Made by a program: the position numbers and the translations under genes
The notes under the pieces: model-generated
The model's database searches: none
Seen by the model: only the letters and a program-made list of their open reading frames with translations
What the model was told of the DNA's origin: nothing
Origin: Streptomyces geranii
GTDB lineage: Bacteria > Actinomycetota > Actinomycetes > Streptomycetales > Streptomycetaceae
Direction of reading: 5' to 3'
Length of the DNA stretch: 64,000 bases
Assembly: GCF_002954775.1 (NCBI RefSeq)
Contig: NZ_PJME01000011.1
Location: 160,680 to 224,679, forward strand
Part shown: piece after piece, positions 23,247 to 33,174 of the stretch
Numbering within the stretch: position 1 is the stretch's first letter
How the letters are laid out: the number at the start of each line of letters is the position of its first letter

Positions 23247-26093
23247 CTACTCGTCGACCGTGACCCGCGCCGCGGTCGCCTTCTTGGCCGGAGCCTTCTT
23301 GGCTACCGTCTTCTTCGCGGTGGTCGTCTTGGCGGCCGTCGTCTTCTTGGCGGCGGCGGTCTTCGTCGTCGCAGCCTTCTTGGCGGGGGCCTTCTTCGCC
23401 GGTGCCTTCTTCGCGGTCTTCTTGACCGGCGACTTGGCGCGCTTCTCGGCGAGCAGCTCGTAGCCGCGCTCCGGGGTGATCTCCTCGACGCTGTCGCCGG
23501 AGCGCAGGGTCGCGTTGCTCTCCCCGTCGGTGACGTACGGCCCGAAGCGGCCGTCCTTGACGACCACGGGCTTTCCGCTGACCGGGTCCGTGCCCAGTTC
23601 CTTCAGCGGCGGCTTGGCGGCGGCCCGGCCACGCTGCTTGGGCTGGGAGTAGATCTCCAGCGACTCTTCGAGGGTGATCGTGAAGAGCTGGTCCTCGGTC
23701 TGCAGCGACCGCGAGTCCGTGCCCTTCTTCAGGTACGGGCCGTAGCGGCCGTTCTGCGCGGTGATCTCCACGCCTTCGGCGTCCTTGCCGACGACCCTGG
23801 GCAGGGACATCAGCTTGAGCGCGTCCGCCAGGGTCACCGTGTCCAGGGACATCGACTTGAACAGCGAGGCCGTACGCGGCTTCACGGCGTTCTTGCCGGT
23901 CTTCGGCGTGCCCTCGGGGAGCACCTCGGTGACGTACGGGCCGTAGCGGCCGTCCCTGGCGATGATCTGGTGGCCGGACTCGGGGTCGGCGCCCAGCTCG
24001 AAGTCGCCGCTCGGCTTGGCGAGCAGCTCCTCCGAGAGTTCGATCGACAGCTCGTCGGGAGCGAGGTCCTCGGGGACGTCCGCGCGCTGGTGGTTCTCGG
24101 AGTCCTTCTCGCCGCGCTCGATGTAGGGGCCGTAGCGCCCGACGCGCAGCACGATGTCGTTGCCCACCGGGAACGACGACACCTCGCGGGCGTCGATCGC
24201 GCCCAGGTCGGTCACCAGCTCCTTGAGACCGCCGAGATGGTCCCCGTCGCCGTTGCCCGCCTCGGCCGCGCCGCCGACCGCGGGGACGCCCTTGGCGCCC
24301 TCGCCGAAGTAGAACCGCTTCAGCCACGGCACGGACTGGGCCTCGCCGCGGGCGATGCGGTCGAGGTCGTCCTCCATGCGGGCGGTGAAGTCGTAGTCGA
24401 CGAGCCGCCCGAAGTGCTTCTCCAGGAGGTTGACCACGGCGAAGGACAGGAAGGACGGCACCAGGGCCGTGCCCTTCTTGAAGACATAGCCGCGGTCGAG
24501 GATCGTGCCGATGATCGAGGCGTACGTCGACGGGCGGCCGATCTCGCGCTCTTCCAGCTCCTTGACCAGCGAGGCCTCGGTGTAGCGGGCCGGGGGCTTG
24601 GTGGCGTGCCCGTCGACCGTGATCTCCTCGGCGGACAGGGCGTCGCCCTCGTTCACCTGCGGCAGCCGCTTCTCGCGGTCGTCCAGCTCGGCGTTCGGGT
24701 CGTCGGCGCCCTCGACGTACGCCTTCAGGAAGCCGTGGAAGGTGATCGTCTTGCCGGAGGCGCTGAACTCGGCGTCCCGGCCGTCGGCGGAGGTGCCCGC
24801 GATCTTCACGGTGACCGAGTTGCCGACCGCGTCCTTCATCTGGGAGGCGACCGTCCGCATCCAGATCAGTTCGTAGAGCCGGAACTGGTCGCCGGTCAGA
24901 CCGGTCTCGGCGGGGGTGCGGAAACGATCACCCGACGGGCGGATCGCCTCGTGCGCCTCCTGCGCGTTCTTGACCTTCCCGGCGTACGTCCGCGGGGACG
25001 AGGGCAGGTAGTCGGCGCCGTACAGCTGGGTGACCTGGGCACGGGCGGCGGAGATCGCCGTGTCCGACAGGGTCGTGGAGTCCGTACGCATATAGGTGAT
25101 GAAGCCGTTCTCGTACAGCTTCTGCGCCACCTGCATGGTCGCCTTCGCGCCGAAGCCCAGCTTGCGGCTGGCCTCCTGCTGGAGTGTCGTCGTACGGAAG
25201 GGGGCGTACGGCGAGCGGCGGTACGGCTTCGACTCGACCGAGCGGACGGCGAAGCTGGTGTTCTCCAGGGCGGCGGCGAGGGCGCGGGCGTTCGCCTCGT
25301 CGATGTGGAGGGTGTTCGCGCTCTTGAGTTGTCCCAGGGAGTCGAAGTCGCGGCCCTGCGCGACCCGCCTGCCGTCGACGGCCGTGAGACGGGCGACCAG
25401 CGACGACGGGTCCGACGAGTCCCCCGCGCGGCCGGTCGCGAAGGTCCCCGTCAGGTCCCAGTACTCAGCAGAACGGAAAGCGATGCGCTCGCGTTCCCGT
25501 TCCACCACAAGTCGTGTCGCGACCGACTGGACCCGGCCGGCCGACAGTTTCGGCATGACCTTCTTCCAGAGGACCGGCGAGACCTCGTAGCCGTAGAGGC
25601 GGTCGAGGATGCGGCGGGTCTCCTGGGCGTCGACGAGCTTCTGGTTCAGCTCGCGCGGGTTGGCGACGGCGGCCTGGATCGCGGCCTTGGTGATCTCGTG
25701 GAAGACCATCCGCTTGACCGGGACCTTGGGCTTCAGGACCTCCTGGAGGTGCCACGCGATGGCCTCGCCCTCGCGGTCCTCATCGGTGGCGAGGAAGAGT
25801 TCATCGGAGTCCTTCAGCAGGTCCTTGAGCTTCTTGACCTGGGCCCGCTTGTCCGCGTTGACCACGTAGATCGGCTGGAAGTCGTGTTCGACGTCCACAC
25901 CGAGGCGGCGCACCTCGCCGGTGTACTGATCGGGCACCTCGGCGGCGCCGTTGGGGAGGTCGCGGATGTGCCCGACGCTCGCCTCGACGACGTATCCGGG
26001 GCCGAGATAGCCCTTGATCGTCTTCGCCTTGGCAGGCGACTCGACGATGACGAGTCGGCGGCCTCCCTTTGCGGTCTCGCTGGTCGGGGACAA
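23247..26093 (-). CDS. topA: DNA topoisomerase I with lysine-rich tail
   Basis: A 948-residue type IA topoisomerase. It has the TOPRIM domain (VIVESPAKAKTI, with DEDREGEAIAW), the core domain, and the active-site Tyr in GFITYMRTDST. C-terminal repeats carry RYGPYI/V motifs in place of zinc fingers, and the last 65 residues are nearly only Lys, Ala and Thr. In Streptomyces this tail gives high processivity and is needed for chromosome segregation in sporulating hyphae (family knowledge). It relaxes negative supercoils. Confidence 0.97.
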   Translation of the reverse strand: MSPTSETAKGGRRLVIVESPAKAKTIKGYLGPGYVVEASVGHIRDLPNGAAEVPDQYTGEVRRLGVDVEHDFQPIYVVNADKRAQVKKLKDLLKDSDELFLATDEDREGEAIAWHLQEVLKPKVPVKRMVFHEITKAAIQAAVANPRELNQKLVDAQETRRILDRLYGYEVSPVLWKKVMPKLSAGRVQSVATRLVVERERERIAFRSAEYWDLTGTFATGRAGDSSDPSSLVARLTAVDGRRVAQGRDFDSLGQLKSANTLHIDEANARALAAALENTSFAVRSVESKPYRRSPYAPFRTTTLQQEASRKLGFGAKATMQVAQKLYENGFITYMRTDSTTLSDTAISAARAQVTQLYGADYLPSSPRTYAGKVKNAQEAHEAIRPSGDRFRTPAETGLTGDQFRLYELIWMRTVASQMKDAVGNSVTVKIAGTSADGRDAEFSASGKTITFHGFLKAYVEGADDPNAELDDREKRLPQVNEGDALSAEEITVDGHATKPPARYTEASLVKELEEREIGRPSTYASIIGTILDRGYVFKKGTALVPSFLSFAVVNLLEKHFGRLVDYDFTARMEDDLDRIARGEAQSVPWLKRFYFGEGAKGVPAVGGAAEAGNGDGDHLGGLKELVTDLGAIDAREVSSFPVGNDIVLRVGRYGPYIERGEKDSENHQRADVPEDLAPDELSIELSEELLAKPSGDFELGADPESGHQIIARDGRYGPYVTEVLPEGTPKTGKNAVKPRTASLFKSMSLDTVTLADALKLMSLPRVVGKDAEGVEITAQNGRYGPYLKKGTDSRSLQTEDQLFTITLEESLEIYSQPKQRGRAAAKPPLKELGTDPVSGKPVVVKDGRFGPYVTDGESNATLRSGDSVEEITPERGYELLAEKRAKSPVKKTAKKAPAKKAPAKKAATTKTAAAKKTTAAKTTTAKKTVAKKAPAKKATAARVTVDE

Positions 26094-26361
26094 CTTCGCT
26101 CTTCTCTCCGGTCGACACTCGGGGTCTCCCCCGGCCTTGCTCCCGGGGTCGGGTCATGCTGACGCTGCGGAGTGTGACGGTACATCCCGCCCCCGTGTCA
26201 AACGGGAAAAGCCCGCAACGGCCACTCGAACGGTAACCCGACTACCGCCATTCCTGCCGCCCGGAGTGTCGACCTGCCCGTTCGCGCCTATCCGGAGGGT
26301 GACCTTCTGGTTACCGGCGACACCCCCGCCGTACGGGCCGTGCGCAGGCTTCCCGCCCGCC

Positions 26362-26559
26362 TCACAGCTGGGTGAAGCTCCATGCGCCGACCCCGAGGGC
26401 GACCAGTGCGACGACGGTCGCGAGGGCCGCCGATGCGACGGGGTTCACACCGAGGGCGACGGGCGCCCGGTGCCGTGCCCGGGCCGCGGTCCACACCAGC
26501 AGCCCGCCCCCGAACAGGGCGAACACCATTCCCACGAAGATCGCCGGTCCGCTCTCCAT
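26362..26559 (-). CDS. Small two-span membrane protein
   Basis: A 65-residue protein beginning MESGPAIFVGMVFALFGGG, with two hydrophobic helices separated by a short basic loop (ARARHRAP). The ATG at 26559 follows AGAGG. It lies upstream of topA, in the same direction, about 270 bp away. Not assigned to a family. Confidence 0.55.
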   Translation of the reverse strand: MESGPAIFVGMVFALFGGGLLVWTAARARHRAPVALGVNPVASAALATVVALVALGVGAWSFTQL

Positions 26560-27067
26560 ACCTCTGCGCGCCCCTCTCCCGCCGCCCGGGAGTCCCCGGA
26601 CCCGGGAGACTCGCACGCCCGGGAAGCGTCCGCGCGAACCCTGGGTGAACGCGCGGCGGACTGAACGCCCGCGTCCCTGTGAGTACCCGCCGAGCGCCCC
26701 CGGATCACCCCCGCGAACAGACCGGACGACCACGTTCCGTCGCGGCGCGCGGCCCGCGAATCTCACACCCGGTACTCGTGTCCCGCCCGGCCCGCCCGCC
26801 CAACTCGGCGCGAATATGCCGCCCGAACCGCGCCAGCCGCACACCCACCGCACCGCCTACGGCACCCCGGGCACCGCGAGCGGCCCGCCCACTCCGCCCG
26901 CGCGCTTCCCCGCGCCTCGCGCGCCGCCCCTGTACCTCCCACCGCCGCAGTGCCCACGCGTACGCGACCTGCCGTACCCGTACCGGCCGCGGCACCCCCC
27001 ACCGCCATGGTCGCCACGACGTAGCCGACCGCCCCACCGGCGACGGAACCGGCCCCGGAGCGCGCTC
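26560..27067. other. Region of about 500 bp without a supported gene
   Basis: Very GC-rich, with open frames on both strands but no frame with a ribosome site, consistent third-position bias and plausible protein composition. The plus-strand frame from 26816 is Pro/Arg-rich and the minus-strand frames are Gly/Arg-rich, as expected of chance. It could hold a decayed gene. Confidence 0.5.
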
Positions 27068-28591
27068 TCAGCCGGTCGTCGGCTCCAGGAACCCCAGCTC
27101 CACCAGCAGCCGGATCTGCGCGGGCGTCCGGTCCCGCAGCGACACCGGGTCCTCGCCGACGAGCTGGGCAATGGCGTCCAGGATCCGCCCGGCGCTCAGC
27201 GTGCCGTCGCAGACGCCCGCGAAGCCGGCGCCGACCGTGTCCACCTTGGTGGCCCGGCGCATCCCGCGGTTCTGTCGCAGCACCACGTGCTCCGGGTCCT
27301 CGGCGCCGGGCAGCCCGACCTGCTCCTGCACGATCTCGCCCGCCAGTCTGAAGTGGGCGGCGAGCAGCGCGGCGTCGTCGTGCGCGCGCAGGTAGTCCAC
27401 GCGCTCGAAGTGCGCCCGCACGGTGTCCCCGAGCGGCTGTTCGACGGAGTGCGGCCACTCCTCCACGGTGATCGAGGGCTCGGCCGCCCCCGTCCTCCGC
27501 AGCGTGATCCAGCCGAACCCGACGGCCTTCACCTTGCGCGTCTCGAACTCGTCCAGCCACGCGTCGTACCGCGCCCGGTACTCCGCCGGGTCCGAGCGGT
27601 GGTCACCGGCGTCGCGCAGCCACAGCTCGGCGTACTGCGTGACGTCCTGCACCTCGCGCTGCACGATCCAGGCGTCGCACCCGCGCGGCACCCAGGACCT
27701 GAGTCTGTCCTGCCAGTCCTCCCCTTCCACGTGCTGCCAGTTGGCGAGGAACTGTGCGAACCCGCCCTCGCGCAGCCGCTCCCCCGCCTCCTGAACGAGC
27801 GTGCGGCACAGATCGTCCCCGCCCATCCCGCCGTCCCGATAGGTGAGGCGGGCGCCCGGCGAGATGACGAACGGCGGGTTGGAGACGATCAGGTCGTACG
27901 TCTCGTCCGCGCGGACCGGCTCGAAGAGCGAGCCCTCACGCAGCTCGGCCGCCGGGGCGCCGGACAGGGCGAGCGTCAGCGCGGTGATGTGCAGGGCGCG
28001 GGGGTTGAGGTCGGTCGCCGTCACGCGCGTGGCGTGCTGCGCGGCGTGCAGGGCCTGGATCCCGGAGCCGGTGCCGAGGTCGAGCGCGGCGGCGACCGGC
28101 GTACGGACGGTGATCCCGGCGAGGGTCGTGGACGCGCCCCCGACCCCGAGGACCACGCCCTCGTCCTTGCTGCCGATGCCCCCGGCGCCGCCGACCGCGC
28201 ACCCGAGGTCGGACACGATGAACCAGTCCTCGCCGTCAGGACCGCCGTACGGCCGGACATCGACGGCGGCGGTCACTTCGCCGTCGTCCCCGGGGACCAG
28301 CCAGCCGCTCGCCAGGCAGTCGTCCACGGGCAGCACGCCCGTCACGCGCGCGCGGGGCACCGATTGCTGCAACAGGAACAGTCTTACGAGCAGTTGCAGC
28401 GGCGTGTCGCCACGGGTCGCCCGGAGCGCCGGCACGGTCTCGCTGCGGGCCAGGGCGGCGTACGCGGGCGCACCGAGCAGGTCGAGCAGCCCGTCGGCGG
28501 TGAAGTCGGCGGCGAGGAGGGCGTCCCGGAGTCGCTCGGCGACGTCGGGGCGGTCGGCGGAGGGCAGGGCGTGCAGGCTGGCGTTACTCAC
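27068..28591 (-). CDS. SAM-dependent methyltransferase, PrmC-like NPPF type
   Basis: A 507-residue protein. The N-terminal 160 residues are helical and of unknown function. Residues about 165-310 form a class I methyltransferase: LDLGTGSGIQAL for SAM binding, TDLNPRAL, and SNPPFVISP, the motif of enzymes that methylate Gln, Asn or adenine amino groups. The C-terminal 190 residues look like a winged helix-containing extension. The GTG at 28591 (SNASLHAL) is preceded by GGGGGC. The target is unknown; actinobacterial proteins of this layout are conserved. Confidence 0.85.
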   Translation of the reverse strand: MSNASLHALPSADRPDVAERLRDALLAADFTADGLLDLLGAPAYAALARSETVPALRATRGDTPLQLLVRLFLLQQSVPRARVTGVLPVDDCLASGWLVPGDDGEVTAAVDVRPYGGPDGEDWFIVSDLGCAVGGAGGIGSKDEGVVLGVGGASTTLAGITVRTPVAAALDLGTGSGIQALHAAQHATRVTATDLNPRALHITALTLALSGAPAAELREGSLFEPVRADETYDLIVSNPPFVISPGARLTYRDGGMGGDDLCRTLVQEAGERLREGGFAQFLANWQHVEGEDWQDRLRSWVPRGCDAWIVQREVQDVTQYAELWLRDAGDHRSDPAEYRARYDAWLDEFETRKVKAVGFGWITLRRTGAAEPSITVEEWPHSVEQPLGDTVRAHFERVDYLRAHDDAALLAAHFRLAGEIVQEQVGLPGAEDPEHVVLRQNRGMRRATKVDTVGAGFAGVCDGTLSAGRILDAIAQLVGEDPVSLRDRTPAQIRLLVELGFLEPTTG

Positions 28592-28684
28592 GCCCCCATT
28601 GTGTCCGCCCCGCCGCTCCGCCGCGCCTGCCTGTGGACAGACGCGCACAGGCACCCCGTACGCCTGTGGAAAACTCCCGGGCCG

Positions 28685-29263
28685 TCAGCTGGCCGCGGAG
28701 GACGCCGAGGGGGACACGGCCGTCGACTTGCAGCTCTGCTGCTCGGACATCGCCTTGCCGACGTCGCCCTCCTCCAGGGCCTTCAGGGCGTCGTTGCCGC
28801 TCTGGCTGAGCTTGTCCAGCTGGGTGGCGACGCCCTTGAGGCCGTCGGCGAACTTCGCCTGGTTCTTGATGTCGAGTTCGTCGACCTGCTTCTTCAGGCC
28901 CGCGTAGGAGGCCGCGATGTCGTTGAGTTCCTTGACGGCGTTCGTCTTCTTCGTCTCGCCGTCGTCGACATTGGGGGCGCCCGCGGTGTTCACGGCGGCG
29001 CCGATCGCCTTGTAGGCGTCCGCCATGTCCTGGAAGGCCTGTGCGTCGGTCTTCTGGACGGCCTCCGGGGTGCTGTTGTCGGAGGTCTCCTTCTGGATCG
29101 CGGCGTTGGCGGCCTCGATCTTCTGCGCCTGCGGTTTCACCGCGTCGCACACCTGCTTGGCCCAGGCATCCAGCTTCTCGTTGCCGTCGTCGCTGCTGCA
29201 TCCCGACAGCGCGAGCACCAGTACCGCACCGCCGGACAGTGCGACCGCGAGCTTCTTGTTCAC
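28685..29263 (-). CDS. Small secreted lipoprotein
   Basis: A 192-residue protein with signal peptide NKKLAVALSGGAVLVLALSGC, where the Cys of LSGC is the lipid site. The mature part is Ala/Lys/Asp-rich, helical, with one Cys pair (C44 near AKQVCDAV and a C-terminal QSCKS). GTG 29263 is taken as start since AAGGGA lies eight bases before it; an ATG 18 bases upstream is possible. Function unknown. Confidence 0.8.
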   Translation of the reverse strand: MNKKLAVALSGGAVLVLALSGCSSDDGNEKLDAWAKQVCDAVKPQAQKIEAANAAIQKETSDNSTPEAVQKTDAQAFQDMADAYKAIGAAVNTAGAPNVDDGETKKTNAVKELNDIAASYAGLKKQVDELDIKNQAKFADGLKGVATQLDKLSQSGNDALKALEEGDVGKAMSEQQSCKSTAVSPSASSAAS

Positions 29264-29409
29264 CGGATTGGTCCCTTCCATGGCTCTCGGCCCCGGAACA
29301 TACACGCCAACTGGGCGACATCAGGGTGACGGACATCCGCTTGATGTGTTATTGCAGCCATTTGCACCAAGAGAGAGAAGGGTCACGGAAATGCCGTGCA
29401 ACCCATGCC

Positions 29410-29451
29410 AAGCGGGCGGACGACGCGTCAAAACGCGCCGTCCGCCCGCTT
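29410..29451 (-). terminator. Terminator of hppA
   Basis: Thirteen-bp perfect arms (29410-29422, 29439-29451), 26 bases past the hppA stop codon. Confidence 0.78.
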
Positions 29452-29476
29452 GTTGGCCGGTTCCTGACCGCCCCCG

Positions 29477-31882
29477 CTACGAAACCACCGCAGGATCGGC
29501 CGACTTGGCCTCCCGCTGGGCATCCTCCCCCTCGTCGTCCCCGGCGACCCCGCGCCGCTTCGACACGTACACCGCGCCCACGATCACCGCGATGGACAGG
29601 ACCGCGATGACGATGCGCAGGGCGAGGTTCTCGTCGTCGCCGTAGCTGAACTTGACGATCGCGGGCGCGATGAGAAGCGCGACCAGGTTCATCACCTTCA
29701 GCAGCGGGTTGATGGCCGGGCCCGCGGTGTCCTTGAACGGGTCGCCGACCGTGTCACCGATGACGGTCGCCGCGTGGGCCTCGCTGCCCTTGCCGCCGTG
29801 ATGGCCGTCCTCCACCAGTTTCTTCGCGTTGTCCCACGCGCCACCGGAGTTGGCGAGGAACACCGCCATCAGCGTGCCGGTGCCGATGGCGCCCGCGAGG
29901 AACGCGCCGAGCGCGCCGACGCCGAGCGTGAACCCGATGGCGATGGGGGCCAGGACGGCCAGCAGCCCGGGCGTGGCGAGTTCCCTGAGCGCGTCCCTCG
30001 TACAGATGTCGACGACGCGTCCGTACTCGGGTTTCTCGGTGTAGTTCATGATCCCGGGGTGTTCGCGGAACTGCCGCCGCACCTCGTAGACGACCGAACC
30101 CGCCGACCGTGAGACGGCGTTGATGGCCAGCCCGGAGAACAGGAAGACGACCGCCGCGCCGGCGATCAGCCCCACCAGGTTGTTGGGCTGCGAGATGTCC
30201 ATCACGAGGTTCATCGGCCCGCCCTCGCCGACCTTCTCGCCCACCTCCCGTGCCGCGGTCGTGATGGCGTCGCGGTACGACCCGAAGAGCGCCGACGCGG
30301 CCAGGACGGCCGTGGCGATGGCGATGCCCTTGGTGATGGCCTTGGTGGTGTTGCCGACGGCGTCCAGGTCGGTGAGGACCTGTGCGCCCGCGCCCTCGAC
30401 GTCGCCGGACATCTCGGCGATGCCCTGGGCGTTGTCGGAGACCGGTCCGAAGGTGTCCATCGCGACGATGACGCCGACCGTGGTGAGCAGGCCGGTGCCG
30501 GCCAGGGCCACCGCGAACAGCGCCAGCATGATGGACGTACCGCCGAGCAGGAACGCCCCGTACACGCCGAGGCCGATCAACAGGGCGGTGTAGACGGCCG
30601 ATTCGAGCCCGATGGAGATACCGGCGAGGACGACGGTGGCCGCGCCGGTGAGGGAGCTCTTGCCGATGTCCCGTACGGGTCGGCGGGTGGTCTCGGTGAA
30701 GTAGCCGGTCAGTTGCTGGATCAGGGCCGCGAGCACGATGCCGATGGCCACCGCGAGGAGCGCGAGGACCCGCGGATCGCCGCCCTTGGCCGCGATCGCC
30801 GCGTCGGTGACCCCGTCCAGATCGGCGTACGACGACGGCAGATAGACGAAGACGGCGATGGCGACGAGTGCGAGCGAGATCACCGCGGAGATGAAGAAGC
30901 CGCGGTTGATCGCGGTCATGCCACTGCGGTCGGACCGCTTCGGCGCGACCGCGAAGATGCCGATCATCGCCGTGAGGACGCCGATCGCGGGCACCAGGAG
31001 CGGGAAGGCGAGCCCGGCGTCCCCGAAGGCGGCCTTGCCGAGGATCAGGGCGGCGACGAGCGTCACGGCGTACGACTCGAACAGGTCGGCCGCCATGCCC
31101 GCGCAGTCGCCGACGTTGTCGCCCACGTTGTCGGCGATGGTCGCGGCGTTGCGCGGGTCGTCCTCCGGGATGCCCTGCTCGACCTTGCCGACCAGGTCGG
31201 CGCCGACGTCGGCGGCCTTGGTGAAGATGCCGCCGCCGACCCTCATGAACATGGCGATGAGGGCCGCGCCGAGGCCGAAGCCTTCGAGCACCTTGGGCGC
31301 GTCGGCCGCATACACCAGCACCACGCAGGAGGCGCCCAGCAGGCCGAGGCCCACCGTGAACATGCCGACGACACCGCCCGTACGGAATGCGATCTTCATC
31401 GCTTTGTGCGAGACGTCGGTGAGATCCTTTTCCGGCTCGCCTTCCGCCGGAGTCGCTTCCCTGGCGGCTGCGGCGACCCGCACATTACTGCGCACAGCGA
31501 GCCACATGCCGATATAGCCGGTGGCCGCCGAGAACGCGGCGCCGATCAAGAAGAACACCGACCGTCCGGCGCGCTGATTCCAGTCGTCGGCGGGCAGCAG
31601 CAACAGCAGGAAGAAAACGATCACGGCGAATACGCCGAGCGTGCGCAACTGCCGTGCCAGATAGGCGTTCGCGCCTTCCTGGATCGCCTTCGCGATCTCC
31701 TTCATGCTGTCGGTGCCCTCGCCCGCCGCGAGCACCTGGCGCACCAGCACCCCGGCGACCACGAGCGCCGCCAGGGCGACGACGCCGATGACCATCACGA
31801 GCAGTCGGTTGTCGTCGGTCAGTACTGCGGCTGCGAAGGTTGTGGGTTGATCGAACCGATGAGGGGTAGAAAGCCCCGCCAT
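29477..31882 (-). CDS. hppA: Membrane-bound proton-pumping pyrophosphatase
   Basis: An 801-residue protein with about 16 membrane segments. GGGIFTKAADVGADLVGKVE and DDPRNAATIADNVGDNVGD hold the pyrophosphate and Mg2+ binding Asp residues. GNTTKAITKG has Lys where the K+-dependent class has Ala, so this is the K+-independent class. It uses pyrophosphate hydrolysis to pump protons. It is a single leftward gene with its own terminator; two TCGTGAA palindromes lie about 200 bp upstream. Confidence 0.97.
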   Translation of the reverse strand: MAGLSTPHRFDQPTTFAAAVLTDDNRLLVMVIGVVALAALVVAGVLVRQVLAAGEGTDSMKEIAKAIQEGANAYLARQLRTLGVFAVIVFFLLLLLPADDWNQRAGRSVFFLIGAAFSAATGYIGMWLAVRSNVRVAAAAREATPAEGEPEKDLTDVSHKAMKIAFRTGGVVGMFTVGLGLLGASCVVLVYAADAPKVLEGFGLGAALIAMFMRVGGGIFTKAADVGADLVGKVEQGIPEDDPRNAATIADNVGDNVGDCAGMAADLFESYAVTLVAALILGKAAFGDAGLAFPLLVPAIGVLTAMIGIFAVAPKRSDRSGMTAINRGFFISAVISLALVAIAVFVYLPSSYADLDGVTDAAIAAKGGDPRVLALLAVAIGIVLAALIQQLTGYFTETTRRPVRDIGKSSLTGAATVVLAGISIGLESAVYTALLIGLGVYGAFLLGGTSIMLALFAVALAGTGLLTTVGVIVAMDTFGPVSDNAQGIAEMSGDVEGAGAQVLTDLDAVGNTTKAITKGIAIATAVLAASALFGSYRDAITTAAREVGEKVGEGGPMNLVMDISQPNNLVGLIAGAAVVFLFSGLAINAVSRSAGSVVYEVRRQFREHPGIMNYTEKPEYGRVVDICTRDALRELATPGLLAVLAPIAIGFTLGVGALGAFLAGAIGTGTLMAVFLANSGGAWDNAKKLVEDGHHGGKGSEAHAATVIGDTVGDPFKDTAGPAINPLLKVMNLVALLIAPAIVKFSYGDDENLALRIVIAVLSIAVIVGAVYVSKRRGVAGDDEGEDAQREAKSADPAVVS

Positions 31883-32075
31883 TCGTCCTCCTTGACGCTT
31901 GGGCTGAGCTCAAGATGTGGACGGATTGTAGGTACCGGAACCTGATCAAAACAGTACGCGGAAACGGAATAGATCGCCCCATGCTATTCAGCAAATGATC
32001 GGCGGAAGATCCAATGGCCCGGATGATGTAATGCCGCAGGCGCATTGTCGGTTGATCGAATTGTCGCGCGAATGA

Positions 32076-32116
32076 TCGTGAATGACTTCACGAAGGGATC
32101 GTGAATAGCTTCACGA
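32076..32116. promoter_or_regulatory. Two tandem TCGTGAA-N4-TTCACGA palindromes
   Basis: Seven-bp perfect arms at 32076-32082/32087-32093 and again at 32099-32105/32110-32116, centres 23 bp apart (about two turns). This is operator-like: two dimers on one DNA face. They lie between hppA (leftward) and the end of the anti-sigma gene, so hppA is the only gene they could precede. Regulator unknown. Confidence 0.6.
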
Positions 32117-32144
32117 ATTCCGAAAACCGCCGACAAAAACACCA

Positions 32145-32167
32145 AGGGCCCTGCTCGGCAGGGCCCT
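32145..32167 (-). terminator. Terminator of the bldG operon
   Basis: Ten-bp perfect arms (32145-32154, 32158-32167), loop TCG, followed leftward by TGGTGTTTTTGTC with a T run. Confidence 0.85.
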
Positions 32168-32189
32168 CAAGGTGTACGGCGTCGGGGTG

Positions 32190-32624
32190 TCAGGGGAGGA
32201 GCGTGACCGGCGGCATGGTTGGCCAGCTCATGCGGATGGATCCGCCGTTCTCCCCCGCGGTGACCTCGACGTCGTCGACGAGGCCGCTGATGACCGCGAG
32301 GCCCATCTCGTCCTCCTCGGCCTCCACGTCCACGTCGCCGCCCGCACCCGGAGCGTTGTCGCCGGGAGCGGATCGGGGCGCTTCGTCGCCGACCTCGATG
32401 GAGAACTGCTTCTCCTCCTCGATCAGCGTCACCCGCACCGGCTCCGAGATGCCACCGCTCTGGTGCAGTCCGACGGCACGAGAGCAGGCCTCGCCGACGG
32501 CGAGTCGCACCTCGTCGAGTACGGCCTCGTCCACTCCGGCCCTGCGCGCCACCGCTGCCGCCACCAGTCGGGCGGTCCTGACGTGCTCGGGCAGCGCGCT
32601 GAAGCGGAGTTCAACGGTGGCCAT
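32190..32624 (-). CDS. apgA: Anti-sigma factor, HATPase (RsbW/SpoIIAB-like), BldG partner
   Basis: A 144-residue protein with a GHKL ATPase fold: LDEVRLAVGEACSRAV (N box region), then an acidic insert (about 85-110), then MGLAVISGLVDDVEV near the G box. It is encoded next to and downstream of bldG; in S. coelicolor the corresponding gene (SCO3548, ApgA) makes an anti-sigma protein that binds BldG (recalled). ATG 32624 has GAGGGGG before it. The symbol is given on order and similarity. Confidence 0.82.
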   Translation of the reverse strand: MATVELRFSALPEHVRTARLVAAAVARRAGVDEAVLDEVRLAVGEACSRAVGLHQSGGISEPVRVTLIEEEKQFSIEVGDEAPRSAPGDNAPGAGGDVDVEAEEDEMGLAVISGLVDDVEVTAGENGGSIRMSWPTMPPVTLLP

Positions 32625-32752
32625 GCATCCCCCTCGGAATACGGGCGTGCGGTCAGGGGGGCCGGGTCGCCGAGACCCGGACCCCCGTCGTTTAACTTCT
32701 TCCGTCACGGACGTGTGTACGAGTGACCGCACACGCGTCCGGCAAACGGCCG

Positions 32753-33094
32753 TCAGTCGGTGGCCGCCACCGCTTCGTCGACCGAGGTGTGGATCGGGAA
32801 CACCTTGGTGAGACCGGTGATGCGGAAGATCTTCAGAATGCGCTCCTGGTTGCAGACCAGGCGCAGCGAGCCCTCATGGGCACGTACGCGCTTCAGGCCA
32901 CCGACCAGCACGCCGAGCCCGGTGGAGTCGAGGAAGTCGACACCCTCCATGTCGACGACGAGGTGGAAACTCCCGTCGTTGACCAGCTCGACCAGCTGCT
33001 CACGCAGCTTGGGCGCGGTATAAACGTCGATTTCGCCACCGACCTCGACGACCGTACGATCGCCGACGGTACGGGTCGACAGGGACAGGTCCAC
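32753..33094 (-). CDS. bldG: Anti-sigma factor antagonist BldG
   Basis: A 113-residue STAS-domain protein, recognised as nearly identical to S. coelicolor BldG. The phosphorylated Ser is in DFLDSTGLGVLV (residue about 57). Unphosphorylated BldG sequesters anti-sigma factors, including its operon partner and UshX/RsfA-type proteins, thus freeing sigma factors for aerial growth and antibiotic production. GTG start with GGAGG upstream. It is divergent from the helicase gene at 33175. Confidence 0.97.
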   Translation of the reverse strand: MDLSLSTRTVGDRTVVEVGGEIDVYTAPKLREQLVELVNDGSFHLVVDMEGVDFLDSTGLGVLVGGLKRVRAHEGSLRLVCNQERILKIFRITGLTKVFPIHTSVDEAVAATD

Positions 33095-33174
33095 GGATCC
33101 TCCAGCACCTTGCTATCGAGCGGTCATCCCAAGGGACACCTCGGCAGAGTCCCCAGGACGGTTCGCCAGCCGCG

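Noticed and set aside
22326..26162. A 1278-codon open frame on the plus strand
   Set aside because: It is the shadow of tmk and topA on the opposite strand, with improbable Arg/Gly/His-rich composition.
26705..27560. Gly/Arg-rich frames beside the methyltransferase gene
   Set aside because: No start signal and no consistent third-position bias; treated as a gene-free region.
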